This document shows, in pieces, positions 47,048 through 56,700 of a stretch of 64,000 nt of DNA (positions are counted from its first letter, which is position 1; every line of letters begins with the position of its first letter). The stretch is from Lachnospiraceae bacterium (lineage in GTDB: Bacteria > Bacillota > Clostridia > Lachnospirales > Lachnospiraceae). Under the pieces are notes generated by a model. The model saw only the letters and a program-made list of their open reading frames with translations. It was not told the DNA's origin and did no database searches. The stretch covers positions 29,962 through 93,961 of the forward strand of contig JAEEGQ010000105.1 of the NCBI GenBank assembly GCA_016280395.1, given 5' to 3'. Both the position numbers and the translations under genes were made by a program.

Positions 47048-47836
47048 ATGAGTACGCGGGTTGAAATGATAACGGAGTTTTACGGAAAATGTGATGAGGA
47101 CAGCAGGCTAAAGCGCAGCAGGCGCGGGCAGATGGAGTATTTCATTACCATGGAGTACATCCACCGTTTCGCAGGCAAGGGAACGAAGCTCCTTGAGGTT
47201 GGTGCCGGTACAGGCCGGTATTCCATCGCGCTTGCAAAAGAGGGAATGGATGTGACCGCAGTGGAGCTTGTAGAGAGCAACCTTGCGGTGTTAAAGGAAA
47301 ATGGCGCGGGAAACGCAAATCTGACTGCTTACCAGGGAGATGCCCTCGATCTTTCGAGGTTTGAGACCGATACCTTTGATGTGACGCTGATGTTTGGTCC
47401 AATGTATCACCTTTACGAAAAAGAGGATGTGGACAAAGCGATAGATGAAGCTGTGCGAGTCACGAAGAAAGGTGGCGTGATCCTGTTTGCGTTCCTCTCG
47501 GTGTATGGCATCATGTTTGCCAACTATCTTGAGGGGAACTGGGCTATCGGTGAGGAGGAGAACTTTACTCCGGATTATCGCACACGCCACTTCAAAGAGC
47601 AGATGTTTACGGGGTACGATATTTCCGAGTTTGAGGCACTTTTTGCCGAAAAACCTGTGGAGTGGATCACCACTGCGGGCACTGACAGCATTCTCGAATC
47701 TGTCCAGGCAAAACCGGATTTCCTCATCACCGATGAAGATTTCGAAGCTTGCAAGAAGTGGCACCTGGCTTTCGCGGAAAAGCGGGAATTGCTGGGAAGC
47801 ACGAATCACTTGCTGTATATTTGCAGGAAAAAATAA
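47048..47836 (+). CDS. Class I SAM-dependent methyltransferase
   Basis: 262 residues. SAM-binding motif I is LLEVGAGTGRYSIALAKEG, acidic motif II VTAVELVESN, motif III region YQGDALDLS and motif IV TFDVTLMFGPMYHLYEK. The substrate is not evident; small molecule, protein and rRNA are all possible. GGAGG 5 nt before ATG. Expression appears to depend on the leader peptide and attenuator just upstream, a scheme best known from ribosome-targeting antibiotic resistance genes. A P-loop kinase-like gene and a GNAT gene follow on the same strand. Confidence 0.88.
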   Translation: MSTRVEMITEFYGKCDEDSRLKRSRRGQMEYFITMEYIHRFAGKGTKLLEVGAGTGRYSIALAKEGMDVTAVELVESNLAVLKENGAGNANLTAYQGDALDLSRFETDTFDVTLMFGPMYHLYEKEDVDKAIDEAVRVTKKGGVILFAFLSVYGIMFANYLEGNWAIGEEENFTPDYRTRHFKEQMFTGYDISEFEALFAEKPVEWITTAGTDSILESVQAKPDFLITDEDFEACKKWHLAFAEKRELLGSTNHLLYICRKK

Positions 47837-47845
47837 CGTTCAGTT

Positions 47846-47893
47846 AAGGAGGGATGCGAAGAACATATTGCTGCATGTTCTTTCGCAAAAGAT
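47846..47893 (+). promoter_or_regulatory. Stem-loop between Shine-Dalgarno and start codon
   Basis: AAGGAGG (47846-47852) is 41 nt before the ATG at 47894. A 12-bp hairpin with one bulged T (47855-47866 with 47875-47887, loop ATTGCTGC) fills the gap. If the hairpin is bypassed, the effective spacing is 8 nt, the optimum. Confidence 0.65.
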
Positions 47894-48496
47894 ATGGCAA
47901 ATCTTATAGTAGTCTGCGGGCCCCAGGCGGTGGGCAAGATGGTTGTTGCCGAGAGCCTGCGTGATAAATTGAAATATAACCTGATGATAAACCACGACAG
48001 TTTAGAGGTATCCGACAGGATATTCGGCTTTGCAACGCCCGCGCAGAGAGAGTTTAACAGGTATTTTCGCGAAAAAGCCTTTGAACTTGCGGTGAAACAC
48101 AATGTGGACCTGATCTTTACCTATGTGTGCGCCTTCGAGATGCAGGAAGAGAGGGACTATCTTACAAGCCTGCAGGAGCTTTTCACGCAGAACGGCGGGG
48201 AATTTTACTTTATGGAGCTTAAGGCAGACCTTGAAACAAGGCTTAAAAGGAACGAGACTGCGTACCGCATGGAAAGAAAGGCTTCAAAGCGCGATCTGGA
48301 GTGGAGCAGGTCAAATCTGCTGAATGACACGAACAACCACAGGCTAAATTCCGAGGACGGCGAGGTGTGGTTCGAACATCATCTGAAGATCGACAACACT
48401 GCTTTAGAGCCCGACGAGGTGGCAGACAAAGTAATCGAAGCCTTCGGATTAAAAGCAAATGACAAGCCGGAAAAGGAATACAGGTACGGAGTATAA
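47894..48496 (+). CDS. P-loop kinase/AAA-like protein with atypical Walker A
   Basis: 200 residues starting LIVVCGPQAVGKMVVAESL. The Walker A Ser/Thr is replaced by Met (GKM), as in a group of Firmicutes shikimate-kinase-like or chloramphenicol-phosphotransferase-like proteins of unknown substrate. An adenylate-kinase-style lid is suggested by ADLETRLKRNETAYRMERKASKRDLE. The only good ribosome site is separated from ATG by a stem-loop. It lies between a methyltransferase and a GNAT, suggesting small-molecule modification or resistance (inference). Confidence 0.8.
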   Translation: MANLIVVCGPQAVGKMVVAESLRDKLKYNLMINHDSLEVSDRIFGFATPAQREFNRYFREKAFELAVKHNVDLIFTYVCAFEMQEERDYLTSLQELFTQNGGEFYFMELKADLETRLKRNETAYRMERKASKRDLEWSRSNLLNDTNNHRLNSEDGEVWFEHHLKIDNTALEPDEVADKVIEAFGLKANDKPEKEYRYGV

Positions 48497-48584
48497 GACA
48501 AAGTCCGGAAATGCCCGGTAAGCCTGCAATGCGCGTGAATACAGATGCATGGGCCTGAATATAAAGGGCAGAAAGGAAGAAGAT

Positions 48585-49136
48585 ATGAACAGGATAGGAA
48601 CCAAAACAATAGAGACAGACAGGATGATCCTCCGCAGGTTTACGACAGATGACGCGCAGGATATGTTTGAAAACTGGGCCGCAGACCCGGAGGTAACAAA
48701 GTTTTTGACATGGCCATGCCACAAGAGCGTTGACATAACAAAGGCACTGCTTGCCGACTGGGTAGCAAAATACGAGGACGGCGGCTACTTCAACTGGGCT
48801 ATGGAACTGAAAGAGAACGGCAGGGTCATCGGCAATATTTCGGTAGTAAAGCTGAACGAGACCACGGAAGCAGCGGATATGGGATACTGCATGAGCAGGG
48901 CTTACTGGGGCAGAGAGCTCATGCCGGAAGCCTTAAAGGCGGTAATGGATTATCTCTTTGATGAAGCGGGCCTTAACCGCATTGCCGCCTGCCACGACGC
49001 AAACAACCCCAAGTCCGGCCGCGTTATGGACAAAGCCGGCATGAAGGTTGAAGGAACCTTCAGAGCAGCAGGCAAGAACAACCGGGGCATCTGCGACGAG
49101 GTTTGGCACGCGATGCTTAAGAGTGACAGAAAGTGA
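48585..49136 (+). CDS. GNAT N-acetyltransferase (RimJ/RimL type)
   Basis: 183 residues. N-terminal IETDRMILRRFTTDDAQDMFENWAADPEVTKFL is the hallmark of the RimJ/RimL/SpeG-like Acetyltransf_3 family. The acetyl-CoA loop is replaced by YWGRELMPEALKAVMDYLF, and NPKSGRVMDKAGMKVEG completes the fold. Substrate unknown; relatives acetylate ribosomal proteins, polyamines or antibiotics. ATG 48585 follows AAGGAAGAAG. A long hairpin terminator overlaps its 3' end. Confidence 0.9.
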   Translation: MNRIGTKTIETDRMILRRFTTDDAQDMFENWAADPEVTKFLTWPCHKSVDITKALLADWVAKYEDGGYFNWAMELKENGRVIGNISVVKLNETTEAADMGYCMSRAYWGRELMPEALKAVMDYLFDEAGLNRIAACHDANNPKSGRVMDKAGMKVEGTFRAAGKNNRGICDEVWHAMLKSDRK

Positions 49137-49137
49137 A

Positions 49138-49183
49138 AACACAACGCTATGTACCGAAAAAGGTACATGGCGTTGTGTTATTA
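49138..49183 (+). terminator. 18-bp hairpin terminator (TGTACC-GAAAAA-GGTACA type)
   Basis: Arms 49138-49155 and 49162-49179 (one T-G wobble), loop GAAAAA, followed by ATTATAC. Its tip is shared with the hairpin at 50285-50327. Confidence 0.75.
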
Positions 49184-49277
49184 TACGGGCAGGATTGTTC
49201 GAAAGAAATAATCCGGCTTAGTTGTTTTTTTCTATCGGAATCGGGCATTATAGTGGCGGACGAAAGAGAGGTGTCTT

Positions 49278-49817
49278 ATGGCGGAAGAGATGGAAAAAGA
49301 TTTTGTAGTGATAGGCGAGCCTTTAGCCGGGAATGCGTACAGCGCATCGAAAAATCTGTATCACAGTATTAAGCGTGGTAGAGATACGAAGTATACGACC
49401 GAAACAGATGATGTGTTTGTTGAAAAATGGACGGATTCATTGATCCGGAAGGCAAAGGAAAGAACAGGCGGCATCATTATTTTCCCCGAAGGTGATCTTT
49501 TGGATGAGGGGAAGAGGCAAAAGGTACTGAAATGTGTTAGGAAAGCCGTGATAAAATTTAATAAAATCATAATGGATAAAAGACCCCAAAACGATAGGGG
49601 ACTGTACGCGGCTTGGGGAAATGGATGCGACTTCTCCGGGAAATATCACAAAAAGGACGGCGTTACCTTTGGTAGTGAAAGCTTCTCTGTTGATATAATC
49701 GGTATGCCGGGGTTTGCGGTATATGACCTTGTAGACGGGATAAGCAGGTTTTCAACGAGAAAAACAATAATGGTTAAAGATTTTCCGGGGCAGCAGGTTT
49801 ATCTGCGAAATTTCTAA
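49278..49817 (+). CDS. Unknown 179-residue protein
   Basis: Soluble protein, no signal or membrane segment, no motif I recognise. Notable stretches are GGIIIFPEGDLLDEGKRQ, followed by a basic helix (KCVRKAVIKFNKIIMDKR), and a C-terminal strand-rich part with repeated Gly/Phe (YAAWGNGCDFSGKYHKK, VKDFPGQQVYLRNF). ATG 49278 has GAGAGG 6 nt upstream. The 140 nt before it hold the preceding terminator and no clear promoter beyond a weak TTGTTT/CATTAT pair. Confidence 0.65.
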   Translation: MAEEMEKDFVVIGEPLAGNAYSASKNLYHSIKRGRDTKYTTETDDVFVEKWTDSLIRKAKERTGGIIIFPEGDLLDEGKRQKVLKCVRKAVIKFNKIIMDKRPQNDRGLYAAWGNGCDFSGKYHKKDGVTFGSESFSVDIIGMPGFAVYDLVDGISRFSTRKTIMVKDFPGQQVYLRNF

Positions 49818-49855
49818 AACATTTTTCAATACTTTTCGTGAAAGGACGAATATCT

Positions 49856-50284
49856 ATGCTTATCTACGACAGAAGAAAAGACGAAACCATTGACATTCAA
49901 GCCACTTCTTACTACTGGGAATATGAAGATGCGGAAACGAGCCCTTTCTTTAAGGCGATCGCCGCCAAGTTTCCGGAATGCGACCTTCATGAAGTTGAAT
50001 GGGCCCGGTTTGGCGACGGTGAATTTGTCAAATTGGAAGATCGTAACGAGCCTGACAGTTCACCGGATGGCAAATATCTTGAGCCACGCTTTGCAATAAT
50101 CACCGACGCCAACCATATGGTGCGAAATATTACGAAAAAACATCTTGAGCAGTTCAAAGAGTACGATGACATAAGGTTTGACATGGATCGTATGAATGAT
50201 GAAATATGGTATATGCAAGGGCAGGTTGAAGATATGGCCAAGAAACTCAAGAGAATCCGCAAAGCTATAGATTGGGAAGCCTAA
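49856..50284 (+). CDS. Unknown 142-residue protein with C-terminal coiled coil
   Basis: Acidic soluble protein, no recognised family. Aromatic-rich N-terminus (MLIYDRRKDETIDIQATSYYWEYED), central strands (EPRFAIITDANHMVRNIT) and a heptad-like helix at about 100-140 (DRMNDEIWYMQGQVEDMAKKLKRIRKAI). ATG 49856 has AAAGGA about 9 nt upstream; a GTG 18 nt earlier is in frame but lies at that site. Same strand as its upstream neighbour and 38 nt away. A hairpin follows. Confidence 0.6.
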   Translation: MLIYDRRKDETIDIQATSYYWEYEDAETSPFFKAIAAKFPECDLHEVEWARFGDGEFVKLEDRNEPDSSPDGKYLEPRFAIITDANHMVRNITKKHLEQFKEYDDIRFDMDRMNDEIWYMQGQVEDMAKKLKRIRKAIDWEA

Positions 50285-50330
50285 AACCAATGTGCTCTGT
50301 ACCGAAAAGGGTGCAGAGCGCTTGGTTATA
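50285..50330 (+). terminator. Long hairpin terminator (second TGTACC-GAAAA type)
   Basis: Nineteen pairs between 50285-50303 and 50310-50327 with one bulge, loop GAAAAG, followed by ATACTGC. Confidence 0.7.
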
Positions 50331-50354
50331 CTGCTCCTGTAAACTGATAGAAAC

Positions 50355-50404
50355 TGCAAGAAAACCGAAAAATTCTTGCATACAAAGCCACACAGTTATA
50401 AAAT
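50355..50404 (+). promoter_or_regulatory. Promoter with overlapping inverted repeat
   Basis: TTGCAT (50376-50381), 17-nt spacer, TAAAAT (50399-50404). TGCAAGAA (50355-50362) and TTCTTGCA (50373-50380) form an 8-bp inverted repeat over the -35. Confidence 0.65.
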
Positions 50405-50445
50405 TATAAACAGCGGGGAAAACTGCGGAAAGACGAGGAAACGCC

Positions 50446-51093
50446 ATGAAAATACTCTACTTGCACGGAATCGGATCGGGTGCGAACAGCAGGACACCAA
50501 GGACTTTGAGAAAACTGTTGCCGGATGCCGAGATACTGGCGCCGGAGCTGCCGGCACGCCCGAAAGAAGCCTACGATTTTATACATGAGAATTACTACAT
50601 GAATGACGATATTGACCTCGTGATCGGAACGTCTCTTGGCGGTTTCTATGCGCAAACGCTGCATGTTGTTAAGAAGATACTCGTAAATCCTGCGATGTTT
50701 GCGGATGAGGACATCCCAAAGGGTATCGGTATGGGAAAGCAGGACTTCCTTTGCGATCGCTCGGACGGCGCAAAAGAATATGTGATAGATGAGGAATTTA
50801 TCGCAGAACTTGCAGAAATCCGCAAAAAAATATATAACAACAAGGACATGTGGCACCCGGGCAAGATGGAAGTTAACGAGTGTAACGGCACATATGCGCT
50901 TTTTGGCACTAAAGACTCTACGGTCAGCCACTATGATGATTTCTGCAGGCTTTATATCCCGGATCACGCCGTACTCTTTGACGGCGGCCACAGGCTTGAA
51001 GAGAACGAGATAGAAACAGTGCTCCTGCCGCTGATAAAGCGGGTGGAAGATGAAGATTTTCCGCTGGTTTTTGTGATGGATTCGTTTGATTGA
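50446..51093 (+). CDS. YqiA/YcfP-type alpha/beta hydrolase
   Basis: 215 residues. N-terminal ILYLHGIGSGANSRTPRTL is the oxyanion/HG motif, nucleophile Ser in IGTSLGGFYAQ, the acid region GTKDSTVSHYD and the catalytic His in LFDGGHRLEENE. Members are esterases of uncertain physiological role. Likely first gene of a transcript continuing into the nuclease-helicase pair; the gap to the next start is 80 nt. Confidence 0.85.
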   Translation: MKILYLHGIGSGANSRTPRTLRKLLPDAEILAPELPARPKEAYDFIHENYYMNDDIDLVIGTSLGGFYAQTLHVVKKILVNPAMFADEDIPKGIGMGKQDFLCDRSDGAKEYVIDEEFIAELAEIRKKIYNNKDMWHPGKMEVNECNGTYALFGTKDSTVSHYDDFCRLYIPDHAVLFDGGHRLEENEIETVLLPLIKRVEDEDFPLVFVMDSFD

Positions 51094-51173
51094 CGATGTC
51101 TGCCTGCTGTTTGCGGGATGAACTTCCGGATCAGTATGTTGGAAGAAAAAAATACTTATGGGGGAACGTAACT

Positions 51174-53759
51174 ATGGAACGGATCGTACTTGCACCGGGA
51201 ATAAGTGAAAGTGAATTACTGCGGACTCTTGCCGCTCATGGTGTCGGAACCATGGGGCTCAGGGTGATGGGAGCCGCTGAACTTGCAAGGACCGCTCTTA
51301 TGCGAAGCGGCATATTTACAACCGGTGAGTTCCTGCCGAGGAACAAGGAAGCAGCATTAATAGACACATTTATAAGGCAGACGTCCTATTTTTCGTCGGC
51401 TTCTTTTGCCGATTCAGAAAATATGGCTTCTGCCTTGTTCTCTTTGCGTTCGCTTATCCCGGAGAATGAAGCGGACGTAATTCATGCAAGGTTTGCAGAA
51501 GGTGAGTTCCCTGAGAAAAACAAGGCCATTGCGGAATGCTATGACAAGTTTATGGCAGCACTCCGTGAACGCGGCCTTTTTGATACCATCGGGCTGATAC
51601 GCAAAGCTATAGCTGAGTCGAGGCCTGTTGATGCAGAAATACTGGTTTTGAACGAGTTTCCGCTGTCGCCTCTTGAAAAAGCCCTTTGTGGGCATGTTTC
51701 CGGAAAAAAATACAGGTCAGTCCCTGCGACCGAGCTTTTTGGAACTGCTGAAAAACAAGATATCAGAAACATCAAATACCTTGAAAGCTATGGGGCTGCA
51801 AACGAGGTCGAGGATATCCTTGCGACCATAGCTGATAATGGCATTCCTTACGACCGCTGTACAGTGGTTGTTACGGAGCCCGCGCGCTACGCTCAGCTCT
51901 TTTTTGAGTATTCAAAAATGTATGGTGTTGAAATGACCTTCGGATGCGGACTTCCCATCGTCAATTCTTATCCTGTAAGGCTCTTGCTGGCACTTGATAA
52001 GTGGGACAATGAGGGCTTCCACGGGGTAGACGCGTTGAACGCTATTGTTGGCAGCGAGGCTACAGACAAGAATAAACTGATGGAAACTATTGGCCTGACC
52101 GCACGGAAGGACCTTACGGCAGCGGCCACCATACTCGGGAATCTTAAATGTGACCGTGATTATGCGAAAACCGAAGAAAGGATAAATGTCCTTAAAACAA
52201 CTCTTGAAAAGCAAATGGCGGATCTTGGTAAGAATCCTGAGGATAGAGATTATAAGGCTATTTGCGAAAAATTCCGTTTGATCGAGCCTGCCCGGAAACT
52301 TGGACGTGAACTTGGCAGGGGTTATGCAGAGTTTATCGCGGATTACGCATACATAAGGCCTATGCCTGCCGGTCGTTTGGATATAGCCGCAAGGGATGCA
52401 ATCTGCGATGCGATAGAAACATATACCGGTTTTTCAGTTAAAGATGATATAAAAGAGCTTATTCCGGAGCTTATGAACAGGACTGTCTGCTCCGAAGCGG
52501 CAAGGGAGGGCGCACTCCACATTGTCGGGCTTTCCAAAGCATTTGGAGCGGTCAGGGATCATTTGTTTGTTACAGGACTTTCAGCAGGAAATTTCCCCGG
52601 TAACCCTTCTGAAAACTATTTGCTCCTGGACAGCGATCTCGAAATGTTTGGCGAGGATACACCTACATCTGTTAATAGGATCATTGTAAAGAAACAGATG
52701 CTGCTAAGCCTCGTTAAATTGGCTTGTTCGCTGGATGTCCGGGTACAGCTGTCTTTCTCTGACTATAACGCTGCTCAGATGAGTACAGCCAATCCTTCTT
52801 CGGTACTTTTTGAGATTTACAAAGAAGAGCACGGAGAAGATGCGAAAGTAGATGACTTCCGTAGATCTTTCTGGAAAACCGGCTATTTTTGCAGCGGAAT
52901 TTCCAGGGCGGACGAAGTAGGTCTTGCGTACAACGAGGGCAAGGAACTGCAGTTTACAGAAGAGCAGCCCGAAGCCGAGCCATTCTCGGTTAAGCTTTCG
53001 GAGTATGGCTATTCACCAAGCACATTGGATAACTTCTTCAGTTGCCCATATAGTTTTATGCTGGAAAATGTAATTGGCATAAAAGACGATGAGGAAACCG
53101 ATCCCTTTTCGATAGTTAATGCAATGCAGTTTGGAACGCTCGCGCACAGTGTTATGAAATGGATGGCGGTGCAACCATCATTGCCATCAAAGGAAGAATT
53201 CATAGCGAAGGCCGGGTGTGTATTTGATGATTTTCTTAAGGAATATGTGCCCTTAAACGAAGCGAAGGCCCAAAGAGAACGAAAAGGTTTTCTTGACGTT
53301 GTCGGAAATCTTTATGATATTGACCCGAAAAACAAAGTTGTAAGCGCCGAAGAATGGTGTGAAGGAGAACACGAGACAGGGATAAAACTGCATGGCTATC
53401 CTGACCGTGTGGAAAAGGACAAAGACGGGAACTATCTGATCGCAGACTTTAAGACCGGCAACAACCTGAAGCATAAAAAAGATGATATCGACAGCTGCCT
53501 GCAGGTAGTGGCATACGCATATATGCTTGAAAAACAGGGAATTCCCATAAACTACGGACAGTATCTGTACCCTAAAAAGCACAAGATAATCAGCTGTGTT
53601 TATAATGATGATATGAAACAGAAACTATACGAAAAACTGGATTCGTTTAAGCAGGCAATGGAAGCCGGCGAGTTTCCGACGAATCCGGGGAAGAGCAATG
53701 AAAACTGCAAGTATTGCAAGTACGTTGATATTTGTGCAAAAGGGGAGGTGAAAGCATGA
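51174..53759 (+). CDS. addB: AddB-like PD-(D/E)XK nuclease subunit with Fe-S cysteines
   Basis: 861 residues, partner of the UvrD-like helicase downstream. The C-terminal RecB-like nuclease has D744 in GYPDRVEKD and D758/K760 in IADFKTGN. Cysteines C624 (FFSCPYSF) and C845, C848, C854 (CKYCKYVDIC) form the Fe-S staple typical of AddB and Cas4-type nucleases. The N-terminal part is helicase-like, but the usual AddB Walker A at the N-terminus (GxxGSGKT) is absent, and the protein is about 250-300 residues shorter than common clostridial AddB. ATG 51174 lies 8 nt after GGGGGA. The stop overlaps the next start (ATGA). Confidence 0.75.
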   Translation: MERIVLAPGISESELLRTLAAHGVGTMGLRVMGAAELARTALMRSGIFTTGEFLPRNKEAALIDTFIRQTSYFSSASFADSENMASALFSLRSLIPENEADVIHARFAEGEFPEKNKAIAECYDKFMAALRERGLFDTIGLIRKAIAESRPVDAEILVLNEFPLSPLEKALCGHVSGKKYRSVPATELFGTAEKQDIRNIKYLESYGAANEVEDILATIADNGIPYDRCTVVVTEPARYAQLFFEYSKMYGVEMTFGCGLPIVNSYPVRLLLALDKWDNEGFHGVDALNAIVGSEATDKNKLMETIGLTARKDLTAAATILGNLKCDRDYAKTEERINVLKTTLEKQMADLGKNPEDRDYKAICEKFRLIEPARKLGRELGRGYAEFIADYAYIRPMPAGRLDIAARDAICDAIETYTGFSVKDDIKELIPELMNRTVCSEAAREGALHIVGLSKAFGAVRDHLFVTGLSAGNFPGNPSENYLLLDSDLEMFGEDTPTSVNRIIVKKQMLLSLVKLACSLDVRVQLSFSDYNAAQMSTANPSSVLFEIYKEEHGEDAKVDDFRRSFWKTGYFCSGISRADEVGLAYNEGKELQFTEEQPEAEPFSVKLSEYGYSPSTLDNFFSCPYSFMLENVIGIKDDEETDPFSIVNAMQFGTLAHSVMKWMAVQPSLPSKEEFIAKAGCVFDDFLKEYVPLNEAKAQRERKGFLDVVGNLYDIDPKNKVVSAEEWCEGEHETGIKLHGYPDRVEKDKDGNYLIADFKTGNNLKHKKDDIDSCLQVVAYAYMLEKQGIPINYGQYLYPKKHKIISCVYNDDMKQKLYEKLDSFKQAMEAGEFPTNPGKSNENCKYCKYVDICAKGEVKA

Positions 53760-56700
53760 GCATTTCCGAATTGATGAAACAGGATACCGATTCAAGAGAA
53801 AGCATAGTGCTTGATACTTCCACAAACTTTTTTGTAGAAGCAGGTGCCGGTTCCGGTAAGACCACTATGCTTGTACGCCGCATGGTTGCTATGGTTGAAG
53901 CGGGCATCGATGTAAGCAAAATATGCGCCATTACATTTACAAAGGCAGCGGCCGGGGAGTTTTACGACCGCTTTCAGAAGATGCTTGCAGAGCGAAGCAC
54001 AGCGCCTTCTAAAGAAAACTTCGAACGTAAGCCGGGCGAACTGTCAAATCCGACGGATGTGACCCGTAAACGCTGTCTGGACGCTCTCCAGAACATAGAC
54101 CTTTGCTTTATGGGCACCATTGATTCTTTCTGTAATATGGTGCTTTCGGAACATCCTGCGGAAGCGGGAGTGCCGTCTGATGCGAAGGTTATCTCAGATG
54201 ATGATATCGAGAATATCTTGATCAGGGAATATTCCAACATTCTCAAGGGCGAGTATGGGCCGGAACTCCGCCAGGAAGGCCACGTATTTGACACCCTTAA
54301 CGGGACAGATGCAATTAAAGCTTTTGTCACCGGAGTGACGAAAATTATGGATATCCGGCATACTGATATTGTTTTGCCGGAGTGTGAAAAAAGCCTGGAT
54401 GATGTGATAAACGGGGAAAAAGCATTACTACTTGAAACTTTGAATGTTATCGGGAAGAGCCCTGATGCAAGACCAACGAAGGAGGATCAATCATGTAAGA
54501 AAGCTTGGGATAATATAGAAGAATATGTGGAAGAGCTTAACGGTGATTGGGAGGATAAACTTAGCAATATACGGTATTCCATTAGAGATGTGAAACCATT
54601 AAGAGTCACTTGCGAATGGTGGGCAAATAACAGCGGCAGACCCGGAATACACGAAGAGTTGATAGAAGCCCATGAAACGAAAGCGGGTAAGATTACATAT
54701 TATTGTCTGAGTTCAAAATGGTTTGATGAACTTATGGACAAGATCAATACCTATAAATCTTCAAGGTGTATTGCCTTTCTTTGCAGTGCAACCCGTATAA
54801 TAGCGGACAATTGCCGCAAAACCGGCAACCTGACCTTCTTCGATTATCTTCTGTACCTCAGGGATATGCTGAAAAAAGATGCGGAAGGCGACGGAAAGCT
54901 TATTAAGCATATTTACGACAGGCACAGCTATTTCTTAATCGATGAATTCCAGGATACTAACCCTATGCAGGCAGAAGTATTCTTTTATCTTACGGCAAAG
55001 AAGCCTGTCATGGACTGGCGTAAGTGTATTCCAAAGCCGGGTTCGTTGTTTATAGTGGGAGATCCCAAACAGTCCATCTATCGTTTCAGGAATGCGGATG
55101 TCGCTTCTTTCCTGAAAGTTAAGGGATTATTTATCGGTGATGTTGGCCGCGTACTTTATCTGACCCGGAATTTCCGCTCTACATATAAACTGAGAGAGAG
55201 GTTTAACTCGACGTTTAGTGCCATGCTTCCGGTTGAAACTCCGGAGCAGAGCAAGTTTGAACCGATACCGCTGGAGGACAAACCTACAAATGACAGTGCT
55301 TTCAGCGGAGTGTATTATTATGATGCTTGCGTTGATTCGAAAGCACCCGCAGAATTGCAGGATGCAAATGTTGTCGCGAAGATGATAGGGCAGCTTGTCG
55401 GAAACCCGCAGTATCTTATACCTCGCAAAAAGGGTGAAGATGTTGTAAAGGAAATGCTGACATATAGCGATTTTATGCTCATTACACCTTATAAACCGGA
55501 ACTATCGGGATTTATGAAGGCCTTTTATGAGGCAGGTATACCTTTCTACGTCGAAGGCCAGACGTTGTTTGCAGATTGTCCGGCACTTGTGGAGATCGTA
55601 AAGATCTTTGATGCGGTGGCGAACCCGGGAAATAAGCATTATCTGTTCAAAGCACTTACCGGTAAGGTTTTTGGACTTCATAGGAGCAGGATAGCAAAGT
55701 GTTGCCAAATGACTTCCGAAATCGCGAAGGATGCTGACAGCCCTAAGCAGGTGCGATTCAACTTGAGCATTTATGCGAACAATGAAGTATTTTCGGCCGA
55801 AAACGGTTTTGAGGATGCTGAGACGTTAAGAAATGCGCTCAGCGAGCTGAAGGATCTTGCTTTCGAAGGATCAAAGATGTCGCCCGCTGCACTGTTTTAC
55901 AAGATAATGAACGAGTTGCCTGTGTTTTCAAAGACCGGCGCCGATAACCTTGAGTATGTCTGGTTTGCGCTTGAGTTGTTAAGGTCGGCAGAACTTGATG
56001 GTGGCGTGACATCTCTTAGAGACGGAGCTGCTTTTTTGAATGATCTTGTAAATAGTGACTCTAATATCGAAAGGTGCATCAGTCTTAAAAGTGAAAACAA
56101 CCGAGTCCATCTTGCAAACCTGCACAAAGTGAAAGGCCTTGAGGCTCCTGTTGTCATTTTGGCCTGGCCTAAAAAAACGGATCACGAGCCTGAAAGACGC
56201 ACTGTTTACAATGAACAGGAGCCGAAAAGCTGGATATTCAGAATCAGTAGACCCAGGGAAAAAGGCAATTATAATTCCACTCCATTTTTTGTGACAAATT
56301 CCTTTGAAGATGAAAAACAGAAGGAAAGCATAAATAATATTGCGGAGAACAACCGTCTGCTATATGTTGCGGCAACAAGAGCAAAGAATGCTCTGCTTGT
56401 ATGTAGGCGACTTAAAGCTGACGGATCTTTGGAGGACGGAAACCCCTGGAAACCGTTTGTGGATGCGGCGGAGGATGATTTCGCCAATCTGCCCGCAGGG
56501 ACACCTGAAGCGCCTGTAGCAAGAGAGTGCGCTGAAATTGAGAAGGTTTATGAAAACCCTGTCAAATACCGTGAAGGAAAGCTTACAGGAGAGGCTTCAA
56601 AAGCATCTTTCAAGATCGCACTTCCAAGCAAAACAAAGATCAAAGCAAAAAGTGCCGAAGAAGAGCACGAAGAGGATTTGCAACACGGAACAACAACAGA

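Noticed and set aside
49133..49372. 79-codon frame after the GNAT gene
   Set aside because: Its first part is the terminator hairpin and it overlaps the better-supported gene at 49278.
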